Below are positions 37,656 to 46,976 of a stretch of 64,000 nucleotides of DNA, in pieces. The notes under the pieces are model-generated. The model ran no database searches. It was given only the letters and a program-made list of their open reading frames with translations, and had not been told where the DNA came from. Positions within the stretch are counted from its first letter, which is position 1. Every line of letters begins with the position of its first letter. The stretch is from Xanthomonas bonasiae (GTDB lineage: Bacteria; Pseudomonadota; Gammaproteobacteria; Xanthomonadales; Xanthomonadaceae). The stretch lies in contig NZ_JAFIWB010000027.1 of NCBI RefSeq assembly GCF_017163705.1, forward strand, positions 1 through 64,000. Direction: 5' to 3'. The translations under genes were made by a program, and so were the position numbers.

Positions 37656-40600
37656 ATGGAACGCTTCTTTGCCTCGGCTAGGATTGCAAGACCGTTGTGC
37701 CATTTTTTTGGATTGTTTTGTTTGGCATGGTTGACGCTAGACAATACAGCCCTGGCGGCGGGGTCGGCGCGTCAGCAGAATCCTGCATGCGGCTACAACG
37801 CGTGCGATGAGGCTTCTGCGTATGCGGAGTGTAGCGACGAACTATCTTTGGCCAAGAAGGATTCAGGGCTGCAGCCCTGGGTGCAGGGTCTGATCTGCTA
37901 TAACGGCCATGGGCGTAATTCTTACAATATTGTTCACTCGGATCCGTTGGGGCTCGATGCGGGCCTTAACGACTATCAGAATGGATTCGCTTATGTGGCA
38001 GGAACGGCGCCGCTCAATCCTGGGTCGGTCCTGGGTGTGCCTCGCTGTCGGGAGCAGTGCTTCGGCGATCCGATCAATGCAGGTGTCGGCAATAAGTTCG
38101 AGACGCATGTCGAGTACCGGGGGGAAGGGGTTTTCCCGCTGTCCTTGGCATTGACCTATAACAGCTCGCGCGGGATTAGCTATTACCCTGAAGAGTTGAA
38201 GGTGTTCGGTCGAAATCGTACACATAGCTATTTGCGCCGCATCAACTATTTCGATACGTCTTCTGGCCCTGTCGTCTATGTTTCGCGCCCTGGCGGCGAG
38301 GCGCTGCGCTTCACTCAGTCTGGCTCGGGCTGGGTGCCGGATGTACCGGGCGATGGGCAGCTTTCCAGGTCGGTAGATGGCGGAGGAGCCATCACGGGTT
38401 GGCAGTTGCGTGAAAACAAGGGGGGTGTGGAGATTTTTGATGTAAAAGGGCAGTTGTCTGAAATCCAGGATGTGTCTGGATTCAGGCAAGTGCTCGCTTA
38501 CGACGATGCGGGACGCCTTGCTTCTGTAAGGGATGCGGTCGGTCGAGCAATGCGATTCGAATACGGTGCCGACGGGCTGGTTAGTGGCGTGTGGTTGCCT
38601 GATGGGCAGCAGCTACGCTTTTACTACACGGCGAGCAAAGATCTGGAGCGGGTAAGTTATCCGGATGGGCACGAAGTGAAGTATCTGTACGACGAACCCG
38701 ACCATATCAGTGGCTATGCGCCGGCTGGAATGTATACGGGATTCATCGACGAGCAGCAGCGGCGTTACTCGACGACAAGTTATGCAAAGTCGCTCTATGG
38801 AAGCGATGCGAAGGCACTGGGGACATATCTTGGCGATGCCGTGGATCGACACATGGCGGACTATGCCTTCGCCGATGGCGAAACCTATACGACCGCTGCG
38901 GCCATTACATCTAGTCTAGGTAGTGTCAAGACGATCAGTTTTGCCTTGGTCGACGGTATCGTGTCGCCGGTCTCGATCGTGCAATCGTGCGATAGCTGTA
39001 CGCCGCAAGACGTGTCTTATGAATATGCTGCCGACGGACAGGTCTCTAGCATCACGAGATCAGGCGTCATCACGAGTTATGTCTATAACGCCAGGGGTTT
39101 GTTGGATGCCCGTGTAGAGGCGTCCAATGATGCAGCGGGCAAGAAACGGACCACTCAGACCGATTGGAATCCAGATTTCGCCGTCCCGCTAGAGCGCCGA
39201 ATCTACAATGCGGCAGGTGCGTTGACCGAAAAGTCAACATGGACCTACAACGTTCGCGGCCAAGCGCTGACAGCGTCCCGTACAGATCCCGCAGCCGGCA
39301 CGGTCCGCACGTCCACCACGACGTACTGCGAACAGGCCGATCTCGATGCAGGGGCTTGTCCGTTGCTGGGTTTGGTGACCACGGTCGATGGCCCGCGTAG
39401 CGATGTCATGGATCGTCTCGCCTACACGTACTATTCCGCCGACGACAGCACCTGCACCAGCGCGCCGACCATCTGCCCGCACCGCAAGGGCGACCTGTGG
39501 AAAGTCACCAGCGCTTTGGGCCAGGTGACCGAGTATCTGTCCTACGACGGCGCCGGTCGTGTGCTGTCGGTGAAGGACGCCAACGGCACCATCACCGACT
39601 ACAGCTACCACCCGCGCGGCTGGCTGACCGCCAGCAAGGTCCGCGGCGCCGACGACACCAGCGAGAGCGACGACCACATCACCCGCATCGACTACTGGCC
39701 GACCGGCCTGGTCAAGCAGGTGACCCAGCCGGATGGCGCCTTCACCGCTTTCACCTACGACGCGGCGCACCGCCTGACCGATATTGCCGACAACGCCGGC
39801 AACACGCTGCACTACACGCTGGACAACGCCGGCAACCGGGTCAAGGAAGACACCAAGGACGCGGCGGGCACGCTCAAGCGCACCCTGTCGCGGGTCTACA
39901 ACCAGCTCGGCCAGCTGGCCACGCAGGCCACCGCCAGCGGCGACCCGACCGACTTCGGCTACGACGCCAACGGCAACACCACGGCGGTCACCGATGCGCT
40001 GGGGCACAAGACCCAGAACGACTACGACCCGCTCAACCGCCTGGCGCGCACGCTCCAGGACGTGGGCGGCATCGCGGCCGAAACCAAATTCGGCTACGAC
40101 GCGCTGGACAACCTGACCAAGGTCACCGACCCCAAGGGCCTGGACACCACCTACGCCTACAACGGCCTGGGCGACCTGACCAAGCTGACCAGCCCGGACA
40201 CCGGCACGACGACCTACACCTACGACAGCGCCGGCAACCGCGCCACGCAGACCGATGCGCGCAACATCAAGACCACCTACAGCTACGACGCGCTGAACCG
40301 GCTGACCAAGGTCGCCTATCCGACCATCAGCCTCAACGTCACCTACACCTACGACGTCAGCCAGACCACCTGCGCCAGCGGCGAGACCTACGCCATCGGC
40401 CGCCTGTCGCGCATGCAGGACAGTAGCGGCACCACCGACTACTGCTACGACCGCTTCGGCGACCTGGTGCGCAAGGTCCAGACCATCAACGGCAAGGTGT
40501 TCGTGCTGCGCTATGCCTACACCAAGGCCGGCCAGCTGAGCCGCCTGACTTACCCCGACGGCGCAGCGGTGGACTACGTGCGCAACGCCCAGGGTCAAAC

Positions 40601-42092
40601 TACGGAAGTGGGCGTAACCCCGGCCGGCGGCACCCGGCAAGTGCTTCTGGGCAACGCCACCTACTATCCGTTCGGCCCGGTGGCGAGCTGGTCGTACGGC
40701 AACGGCCGCCCGATGCAACGCGTGCTGGACCAGGACTACCGCCCGCTGGCGGTCAGCGACACCCGCAGCGATGGCCTGAGCACCGGCTTCGCCTTCGACC
40801 CGGCCGGCAACCTCAGCGCCCTGACCGCCGCCGGCAACACAGCTCCGGTGGTCAGCCTGGACTACGATGCCCTTGGCCGGTTGACCGCGTTCAAGGACGG
40901 CCCGACCGGCACGGTGATCGATGGCTACAGCTACGACGCCACCGGCAACCGGCTCAGCGCCAAGGTCAACACCAGCACGCAGAGCTACACCTACCCGACC
41001 ACCAACCACCGCCTGAGCGCGGTGGCCGGCACCGCGCGCACCTACGACGCGATCGGCAACACGCTGTCCATCGGCGGCACGGCGCAGGAGTTTGCCTACG
41101 ATGCCACGGGCCGGATGAGCCAGGCCAAGCGTGCGGGCACGGTCGTGATGAAGTACGGCTACAACGGCCGCGGCGAGCAGGTGCGTCGGGTGGACAAGAC
41201 CAACACCTACACGCTGTACGACGAGAGCGGGCACTGGCTGGGCAACTACGACGCCAACGGTGCCGCGCTGCAGCAGGCGATCTGGCTGGACGACTTGCCG
41301 GTAGGCGTGCTGGCCAGTAACAGCCTGCGCTACGTGCAGCCGGACCACCTGGGCAGCCCACGCGCGGTGATCGACCCGACCCGCGACGTAGCGATCTGGA
41401 CCTGGGACTTGAAGGGCGAAGCCTTCGGCAACACCCCACCCGACCAGGACCCGGACAAGGACGGCACCGCGTTCGTGTTCGATATGCGCTTCCCGGGGCA
41501 ACGCTACGACTCTGCTACTGGGTTCAACCAGAACTACTTCCGGGATTACGATCCCGGCACCGGGCGGTATGGGCAGGCCGATCCAATAGGCTTGCGAGCT
41601 GGCCCCAGTATTTATGCGTATACGAATGCTGATCCAGCGGCCTCGCTTGATCCGTATGGACTTCAAGTCAGAGCTCCGAGTGCGCATACCTGGAGAAAAA
41701 ATGCAGGGAATTATTCAAGTATAAGGTCCGACATTCCGTATACTCCTCCGGGCGTAAATATACCGTTGAGTTTCTCAGTGCATGACGCTACTTCAAGCTA
41801 TTTGGAGTCTGCTGCAATAAGTTTGGTCCCGTGGGACTATACGATGTATTGCATCGACGTCTGGTGCATGCGTCGAAAGTCAGAGGACCAATGTTCTATA
41901 TCTGATCAATGGGAAAGAGAGGGGCAGATTGGTGGTTATCAAACTCTCATAAATGTTATGCGTAGAGGATGCCAGTGTAGGAAGGCACTGTTTGGAGATC
42001 AGTTGCCAAGGACTGGGCCTGACCAAGCGGAATTCATGGACGCGTTGGAGATCGCAGCTAGGCTGCGAGAGCTTCAGATGATGAGGAGGTAA
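37656..42092 (+). CDS. RHS-repeat polymorphic toxin with signal peptide and variable C-terminal tip
   Basis: Encodes 1478 residues. An N-terminal signal peptide (~35 residues, ALAAG) is followed by a Cys-containing region, a DUF6531-like segment (FGDPINAGVGNKFETHVEY) and many RHS/YD repeats (YDANGNTTAVTDALG, YTYDSAGNRATQTD). The RHS core ends with the DPIGLRAGPSIYAYTNADP and LDPYGL signature (Asp1332-Leu1336), after which RHS proteins release their toxin. The tip is 142 residues, AT-rich at the DNA level, with five Cys and no fold I recognise. The repeat core shell would encapsulate the tip. A ribosome-binding site AGGAAG precedes the ATG. Composition differs between the first third, the core and the tip. 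The neighbour downstream is the probable immunity gene. Confidence 0.88.
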   Translation: MERFFASARIARPLCHFFGLFCLAWLTLDNTALAAGSARQQNPACGYNACDEASAYAECSDELSLAKKDSGLQPWVQGLICYNGHGRNSYNIVHSDPLGLDAGLNDYQNGFAYVAGTAPLNPGSVLGVPRCREQCFGDPINAGVGNKFETHVEYRGEGVFPLSLALTYNSSRGISYYPEELKVFGRNRTHSYLRRINYFDTSSGPVVYVSRPGGEALRFTQSGSGWVPDVPGDGQLSRSVDGGGAITGWQLRENKGGVEIFDVKGQLSEIQDVSGFRQVLAYDDAGRLASVRDAVGRAMRFEYGADGLVSGVWLPDGQQLRFYYTASKDLERVSYPDGHEVKYLYDEPDHISGYAPAGMYTGFIDEQQRRYSTTSYAKSLYGSDAKALGTYLGDAVDRHMADYAFADGETYTTAAAITSSLGSVKTISFALVDGIVSPVSIVQSCDSCTPQDVSYEYAADGQVSSITRSGVITSYVYNARGLLDARVEASNDAAGKKRTTQTDWNPDFAVPLERRIYNAAGALTEKSTWTYNVRGQALTASRTDPAAGTVRTSTTTYCEQADLDAGACPLLGLVTTVDGPRSDVMDRLAYTYYSADDSTCTSAPTICPHRKGDLWKVTSALGQVTEYLSYDGAGRVLSVKDANGTITDYSYHPRGWLTASKVRGADDTSESDDHITRIDYWPTGLVKQVTQPDGAFTAFTYDAAHRLTDIADNAGNTLHYTLDNAGNRVKEDTKDAAGTLKRTLSRVYNQLGQLATQATASGDPTDFGYDANGNTTAVTDALGHKTQNDYDPLNRLARTLQDVGGIAAETKFGYDALDNLTKVTDPKGLDTTYAYNGLGDLTKLTSPDTGTTTYTYDSAGNRATQTDARNIKTTYSYDALNRLTKVAYPTISLNVTYTYDVSQTTCASGETYAIGRLSRMQDSSGTTDYCYDRFGDLVRKVQTINGKVFVLRYAYTKAGQLSRLTYPDGAAVDYVRNAQGQTTEVGVTPAGGTRQVLLGNATYYPFGPVASWSYGNGRPMQRVLDQDYRPLAVSDTRSDGLSTGFAFDPAGNLSALTAAGNTAPVVSLDYDALGRLTAFKDGPTGTVIDGYSYDATGNRLSAKVNTSTQSYTYPTTNHRLSAVAGTARTYDAIGNTLSIGGTAQEFAYDATGRMSQAKRAGTVVMKYGYNGRGEQVRRVDKTNTYTLYDESGHWLGNYDANGAALQQAIWLDDLPVGVLASNSLRYVQPDHLGSPRAVIDPTRDVAIWTWDLKGEAFGNTPPDQDPDKDGTAFVFDMRFPGQRYDSATGFNQNYFRDYDPGTGRYGQADPIGLRAGPSIYAYTNADPAASLDPYGLQVRAPSAHTWRKNAGNYSSIRSDIPYTPPGVNIPLSFSVHDATSSYLESAAISLVPWDYTMYCIDVWCMRRKSEDQCSISDQWEREGQIGGYQTLINVMRRGCQCRKALFGDQLPRTGPDQAEFMDALEIAARLRELQMMRR

Positions 42093-42095
42093 TTC

Positions 42096-42629
42096 ATGAA
42101 ATTTTTTCTTATCATTTTATCTTTTTTGGGCCTTCTTTCTTGCGGCGCTAGTGCTGGATCTTCGGAATCGATTGGGTATATTGTCCCTGCATGTGAACAG
42201 GTAGGGGCGTCTGTTGAAACAAAAAAATGGTCAACCTCTCAATATTTATTTGAATCATCTAAGGCTAAGCAAGTTTGTGCGCAGACTATTTCTTCTGGTG
42301 TGAAAATTGGTACTCCATTGCGCATTGTTCCTTACAAAAGTGGATTGATTGATGTTGAGTTCGAGTGCAGTCATCAGGATTCAATAAGTTTTTTTAAAAA
42401 AAATGCAGGTAAAGAAGTATTTTTTGTTGCGGGAAATGAAGCGGTTGTAAAAGCTAGGGTTCCCGAGAATCCTACTGATGACCGATGCGCCTTGTTGGGG
42501 CAGACAGATCTTAAGGAGTCTGTCTCAATTTGTGAGGCATTCGCGCATTCGCTAAATAAGGATAAGGGTAAGTGTGTGGAGCTTTGCTCTCAATATGATT
42601 CAGGTTGGGCATGTGTTGTGCATAACTAA
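42096..42629 (+). CDS. Cys-rich lipoprotein, candidate immunity protein for the RHS tip
   Basis: Encodes 177 residues, strongly AT-rich compared with its surroundings. The signal peptide (MKFFLIILSFLGLLSC) ends in a probable lipobox with Cys16, and the mature part holds eight more cysteines, suggesting disulfides in the periplasm. It starts 3 bp after the RHS stop and shares the low-GC composition of the toxin tip, which is the usual arrangement of toxin and cognate immunity acquired together. No family was recognised. A periplasmic immunity protein would imply a toxin acting in the periplasm or on the membrane. It could instead be an accessory lipoprotein for RHS export. Confidence 0.65.
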   Translation: MKFFLIILSFLGLLSCGASAGSSESIGYIVPACEQVGASVETKKWSTSQYLFESSKAKQVCAQTISSGVKIGTPLRIVPYKSGLIDVEFECSHQDSISFFKKNAGKEVFFVAGNEAVVKARVPENPTDDRCALLGQTDLKESVSICEAFAHSLNKDKGKCVELCSQYDSGWACVVHN

Positions 42630-42773
42630 AATTTGCCTAATGCATGGGTGATGCGATAAATCTCCAATCAAGGGGCATGCCTTCAATCCCACCCCGCTCT
42701 GTCGCATGATGCAAGGCCAACCGCGCATGCTCTTCGCGCGGCGCCCATCCTTCCCCGCGCCGGAGCTACCCCC

Positions 42774-43823
42774 ATGCACGAACGCCGCCACTTCCTGAAG
42801 ACCGCCGCCTTCGGCGCCCTCGCCACCGGCCTGGCTGCTGCGTTGCCGCGCGCACGGGCTGCCGCCAGCAACGGCGTCGCACCACTGCCGCGCGGCGCGG
42901 CGCGGGTGATCTCGACCTGGGACTTCGGGATCGCGGCGAACCAGGCGGCGTGGCAGGTGCTGGCGCGCGGCGGCGCGGCGCTGGATGCGGTGGAGGCCGG
43001 GGTGCGGGTGCCGGAGGCCGATCCGGACAATCCGACGGTGGGGTTGGGCGGCTATCCCGACCGCGATGGGCGGGTCACGCTCGATGCCTGCATCATGGAT
43101 CACACCGGTGGCTGCGGTTCGGTGGCCGCGCTGGAGGACATCGTGCATGCGATCTCGGTGGCGCGGCGGGTGATGGAGAAGACGCCGCACGTGATGCTGG
43201 TCGGCGACGGGGCGCTGCAGTTCGCGCTGGCGCAGGGCTTCGAGCGCACCAACTTGCTGACGCCGTCCTCGGAGAAGGCGTGGAAGGAGTGGTTGAAGAC
43301 ATCCGAGTACAAGCCGGAAGTGAACATCGAGAACCGCGCCTACCAGAAGGGCACGCTGCCCGGCGGCAAGGACAACCACGACACCATCGGCATGCTGGCG
43401 CTGGACGCGCTCGGCAATCTGTCCGGGGCCTGCACCACCAGCGGCATGGCGTGGAAGATGCACGGGCGGGTCGGCGACAGTCCGATCATCGGCGCCGGTC
43501 TTTACGTCGACAACGAAGTGGGCGGCGCGACCTCGACCGGCGTCGGCGAGGAGGTGATCCGCAACGTCGGCAGTTTTGCGGTGGTGGAGATGATGCGCCA
43601 GGGCAAGAGTCCGGCCGAGGCCTGCCGCGAGGTGGTGATGCGCATCGTGCGGCGCAAGCCGCAGTTGACCCGCGACCTGCAGGTCGGGTTCCTGGCGATG
43701 AACAAGCGTGGCGAGGTCGGTGCGTTCGCGATCCAGCCCGGTTTCAGTTACGCGGTCTGCGATGCGCAGCGGCAGGATCTGTTGCTGCCGGGGCAGAGCC
43801 ATTTCGCGAAGCCGGCCGCATGA
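42774..43823 (+). CDS. N4-(beta-N-acetylglucosaminyl)-L-asparaginase (glycosylasparaginase)
   Basis: Encodes 349 residues. It splits the Asn-GlcNAc bond of glycoprotein remnants. The N-terminus carries a twin-arginine-like signal (ERRHFLKTAAFGAL), so the enzyme is probably periplasmic. It is an Ntn hydrolase made as a precursor that cuts itself before the catalytic Thr204 in NHDTIGMLALDA; the GACTTSGMAWKMHGRVGDSPIIGAGLYVD region matches the family's substrate pocket. The ATG has a GGAG site. It overlaps cutC by ATGA. Together with the sialidase-like gene beyond, this hints at host glycan use, but no glycosidases of the usual N-glycan cluster are present. Confidence 0.92.
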   Translation: MHERRHFLKTAAFGALATGLAAALPRARAAASNGVAPLPRGAARVISTWDFGIAANQAAWQVLARGGAALDAVEAGVRVPEADPDNPTVGLGGYPDRDGRVTLDACIMDHTGGCGSVAALEDIVHAISVARRVMEKTPHVMLVGDGALQFALAQGFERTNLLTPSSEKAWKEWLKTSEYKPEVNIENRAYQKGTLPGGKDNHDTIGMLALDALGNLSGACTTSGMAWKMHGRVGDSPIIGAGLYVDNEVGGATSTGVGEEVIRNVGSFAVVEMMRQGKSPAEACREVVMRIVRRKPQLTRDLQVGFLAMNKRGEVGAFAIQPGFSYAVCDAQRQDLLLPGQSHFAKPAA

Positions 43824-44557
43824 GCCAGGTCGTGCGGATGGGACTCGAAGTGGCTGCCGATTCGATCGGTTCGGCGCTGGCGGCGCAGGCCGGCGGGGCG
43901 ATGCGGGTGGAGCTGTGCGGCGGCCTGGATGGCGGCGGGCTGACGCCGTCGTTCGGCACGCTGGCGGTGCTGCGCGATCGCTTGACCATTCCGCTGTATG
44001 TGCTGATCCGCCCGCGGGTCGGCGATTTCGTATTCGACGACGCGGAAGTGGAGGCGATGCGCCGCGACGTGGAGCAGTGCGTGCGGTTGGGGTGCGACGG
44101 GGTGGTGCTGGGTGCGCTGGATCCGGCCGGCGAGGTCGATATGGCGACGATGCGGGTGTTGATCGCGGCGGCTGGATCGCTCGGGGTCACGTTCCACCGC
44201 GCCATCGATGTCAGCGCCGATCCGCGGCGTGCGTTGGAGGATGCGATCGCGCTGGGGTGCGAGCGGGTGCTGACGTCGGGTGCGCGCGAGACGGCGGAGG
44301 AGGGCGCTGCGCTGATCGCCGAGCTGGTCCGGCAGGCAGGCACGCGCTTGAGCGTGATGCCGGGATCGGGAGTGTCCGATACCAATCTGGCGCGGCTGCG
44401 TGCGCTGACCGGCGCGCGCGAGTTCCATGGTTCGGCGCGCGGGCCGCTGGCGTCGCGCGCACTGACGCCGCATGCGCATGTGCGCAGCCTGGGTGGGGAT
44501 CGCATGCAGACCGATGTGGAGCGGGTGCGGCGGATGGTGGCGTTGTTGGCGGCGTAA
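43820..44557 (+). CDS. cutC: CutC family protein
   Basis: Encodes 245 residues, a TIM-barrel protein named for copper homeostasis in E. coli, though that role is disputed. Signature segments are the N-terminal LEVAADSIGSALAAQAGGAMRVELCGGLDGGGLTPS, IPLYVLIRPRVGDFVFDDAE, DGVVLGALDPAGEVD, VTFHRAIDVSADPRRALED and VLTSGARETAEEG. It is translationally coupled to the glycosylasparaginase, so it may help handle sugar or amino-acid products rather than copper. It is followed by a REP-like array. Confidence 0.92.
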   Translation: MSQVVRMGLEVAADSIGSALAAQAGGAMRVELCGGLDGGGLTPSFGTLAVLRDRLTIPLYVLIRPRVGDFVFDDAEVEAMRRDVEQCVRLGCDGVVLGALDPAGEVDMATMRVLIAAAGSLGVTFHRAIDVSADPRRALEDAIALGCERVLTSGARETAEEGAALIAELVRQAGTRLSVMPGSGVSDTNLARLRALTGAREFHGSARGPLASRALTPHAHVRSLGGDRMQTDVERVRRMVALLAA

Positions 44558-45314
44558 TGGGGTACCGGCGGTGTGTGGGAGGCGACTCGTCTGCCGCGAC
44601 TGGATGGGGCGGAGCGATCCTGATTTCCGCCGATGATGCGGATTGCGGTCAGCGTCTGCGATATGGCAGGAGGAGGAGCTTCGGTCCCGACAGATCAACA
44701 AATCGATGGGGTGACAGGCTCCGTTCGTCGCGACTGAAGTCGCTCCCACAGGGGCTTGCGGCCGGGCTGCCGGGTGCGCTTTGGCAGGAGCATCAGCCCT
44801 AACCGGCCGCCGAAGTTTGCTGCCTCATCGTGTTCTGTGTCGCGGTTGAAACCGCTCCTACAGGGAAGTGTGCGATTGATTGGCTGGGTGCACTGTAGGA
44901 GGGGCTTCAGCCCGGACAGATTGCCAAATCGTTGGGGTGACAGGCTTCGTTCGTCGCGACTGAAGTCGCTCCCACAGGGGCTTGCGGCCGGGCTGCCGGG
45001 TGCGCTGTGGGAGGAACATCAGCCTTAATCGGTTGCCGAAGTCAGCTATTTCTCGTGGTCTGTGTCGCGGTTGAAACCGCTCCTACAAAGAGGCTTGCGG
45101 TTAGCTGGCTGGGTGCACTGTGGGTGGGACTTCAGTCCCGGGGGCTGCCGAAGTCCGCTACTTCGTCGTGGCCTGTGTCGCGGCTGAAGCCGCTCCTACA
45201 GGAAGCCCGCGCCGCGTTCGCTGGTCGCTGGTCGCTGCGGCGTCGGATCGCCCATTCGCATGAGGTACGAATAGCGCTTCGCGCAACCAGCGCCTCATGC
45301 CGGGACGCGCAACC
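44558..45314. repeat. Tandem REP-like hairpin array between convergent genes
   Basis: No gene is seen in these 757 bp. There are at least seven copies of the REP-like hairpin (TCGCGACTGAAGTCGCTCC and variants) near 44728, 44840, 44894, 44954, 45065, 45118 and 45178, in alternating orientation. They are packaged in a longer unit repeated with a ~225-bp period: anchors GTGACAGGCT at 44711 and 44937, and CGCGGTTGAAACC at 44841 and 45066. A partial third unit ends near 45200. The array separates the convergent cutC and sialidase-like genes and may act as a terminator for both. Confidence 0.8.
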
Positions 45315-46406
45315 TCACTCCTTGCCGCCCGGCTTCGCCGCGGCCACGCTCAATCGCTTCGGGTCCAGCACCACGTGCTTGATGCGGGTGCGTTTCCAGG
45401 TGTAGCTGATGTGCACCAGGCCGTCGCGGGTCTGGATGACCGCCGGATAGGAGAATTCGTCCTTGGCGCTGTCTTCCAGGGTCAGCACGCGGGTCCAGTG
45501 GCTGCCGTCGGCGGACAGGGCGACCGCCAGGGTGCCGCGGCCGTCCCACCAGTCCTTGCCGGCTTCGGTGGGGTTGTAGACCAGCAGCGAGCGGCCGTCC
45601 GCCAGGACCACGGCGTCGGTGCCGGAGTTGGGGTTGGCCAGGTCGAGCAGGGTCATCGGTCCCCAGCTGCGGCCGTGGTCGTGCGACCAGGTGCTGAACA
45701 CGTGGTTCTGCTGGCTGCGGCCGATCGCCTGCACGCGGCCGTCGGTGTGCACCAGCACGCTGGGCTGGATCGCGCCGATCCGCGCCGGGTCGTTCAGCGA
45801 CGGGCCGCGGGTCCAGTGCGCGCCGTTGTCGTCGGACCACTCCATGTGCGCGACCCAGCCGGCGTCTTCGCTGCTGCTGGGGCTGAGGATGCGGCCGTCG
45901 GCCAGTTGCACCGGCTTGTTCTTGATCGGGCCGAGGATGCCCTCGGGCAGGCGCTCGGGCGCAGACCAGCGCACGCCGCCATCGCGGGAAGTAATCTGCA
46001 TGCCCCACCAGCGCTTCGGGTCCGGACCGACCTTGTAGAACAGCCGCAGCGGTCCCTTGGCCGGCTGGAACAGCACAGGGTTCCATGCCGGCAACGGCGC
46101 GCCCTTTGGCTGCTTGCCGTCGGCCACGCGTTGCGCCGGCTGCCAGCCGTGCGCGTCGCGCCGTGCGACCCAGATGCCGACGTCGTCGGCGCCCTCGTGG
46201 CGCCCGCCGAACCACGCGGCGAGCAGGCCGTCGCGGGTTTCCAGCAGGGTCGAGGCATGGCACTGCGCGGTCGGCGCCGCGGTGTTGACGAATTCGCTGT
46301 AGACGATCGGCGAGGGCAGGCCGAGCGGCGGTGCGGTCGGCGCGGGCGCGGCGATCGCGCGCACGGCGAACAGCGAAAGGAGTGGGAGCAGCGTGGGGTA
46401 CATCAT
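45315..46406 (-). CDS. Secreted BNR-repeat sialidase-like protein
   Basis: Encodes 363 residues with a signal peptide (~20 residues, AVRAIAA). The mature protein is a six-bladed-propeller type with at least four Asp-box motifs: SRDGGVRW, SDDNGAHW, SHDHGRSW and SADGSHW. It matches BNR/sialidase-like exo-glycosidase families of plant-associated bacteria; the substrate need not be sialic acid. The N-terminal HASTLLETRDGLLAAWFGGRHEG fits the family. The start is one of two adjacent ATG codons (46406 or 46403). It is convergent with cutC and lies near the glycosylasparaginase, suggesting a shared theme of extracellular glycan breakdown. Confidence 0.82.
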   Translation of the reverse strand: MMYPTLLPLLSLFAVRAIAAPAPTAPPLGLPSPIVYSEFVNTAAPTAQCHASTLLETRDGLLAAWFGGRHEGADDVGIWVARRDAHGWQPAQRVADGKQPKGAPLPAWNPVLFQPAKGPLRLFYKVGPDPKRWWGMQITSRDGGVRWSAPERLPEGILGPIKNKPVQLADGRILSPSSSEDAGWVAHMEWSDDNGAHWTRGPSLNDPARIGAIQPSVLVHTDGRVQAIGRSQQNHVFSTWSHDHGRSWGPMTLLDLANPNSGTDAVVLADGRSLLVYNPTEAGKDWWDGRGTLAVALSADGSHWTRVLTLEDSAKDEFSYPAVIQTRDGLVHISYTWKRTRIKHVVLDPKRLSVAAAKPGGKE

Positions 46407-46851
46407 GGTGGTCCGGTCCTGTGCCGGTTAAAGAGATACCTATTTATCATCAATTAAATACCACATGCTGACTGTGTCGGCAGCAAACGGGTATCCGACA
46501 CCATCGAGGACCTGCGAGCCGAACCGCCCGCTCTCGCCGATCCGCTGGCTGGCTGCCCTTGGCCTGACCGCGCTGGCCGCGCCGCGCGCGCTGGCGGATA
46601 GCTTCTCCCGAGGGAAGCCGTCGTCGCAGCAGTTCGGGGTCCAGGTCGCGCAGGCCGACGCGATCGGGCATACGAAGATCGATCACTTCCCGCGGTCATG
46701 GCCTCGCGCGTGCGCCTGAACCTCACTGCCCAGCGCCGACGCGTCGCACATCCGCGCGTTCCAGTTGTTCGACGTGGGCGCTGCCGCGCGCTGAATCCGC
46801 CCGTCTGCGCCACGCACAGGCCGCGCCTGGGCGCCCGCGGGGCGCGGACTT
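46407..46851. other. Non-coding stretch upstream of the sialidase-like gene
   Basis: An A/T-rich patch at 46434-46468 (TATTTATCATCAATTAAAT) is the likely promoter of the minus-strand sialidase-like gene. The rest, to the reb promoter at 46852, has short open frames on both strands with no recognisable family or good start signal; a decayed gene is possible but not demonstrated. Confidence 0.45.
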
Positions 46852-46881
46852 TTTCACATCGCGGCGAAGGCTGCGTTTAGG
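46852..46881 (+). promoter_or_regulatory. Predicted ECF-type promoter 1 of the reb region
   Basis: TTTCACA at 46852-46858 and CGTTTAGG at 46874-46881, separated by exactly 15 bases. The same two boxes and spacing occur at 50662 and 53102, upstream of two reb units. The -10 CGTT core is usual for ECF sigma factors. It lies 95 bp before the ATG at 46977 and ~500 bp before the amidohydrolase gene. Confidence 0.6.
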
Positions 46882-46976
46882 ACAGTGTCGCCGAGCATCG
46901 CGCGATGCCTGCAGTGCGCTGCGCGGACGAGGCATGCGCGAGTCGATGGCGATACGTTTCCGAACGGAGCATCGCC

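Noticed and set aside
44558-45314. CRISPR-like or integron-like array
   Set aside because: The recurring units are REP-like palindromes in alternating orientation without spacers of constant length, recombinase or cassette genes.
46450-46813. Short open frames on both strands, thought of as a decayed regulator or secreted protein
   Set aside because: No family motif, no good ribosome-binding site, and composition like random high-GC sequence; left as non-coding.
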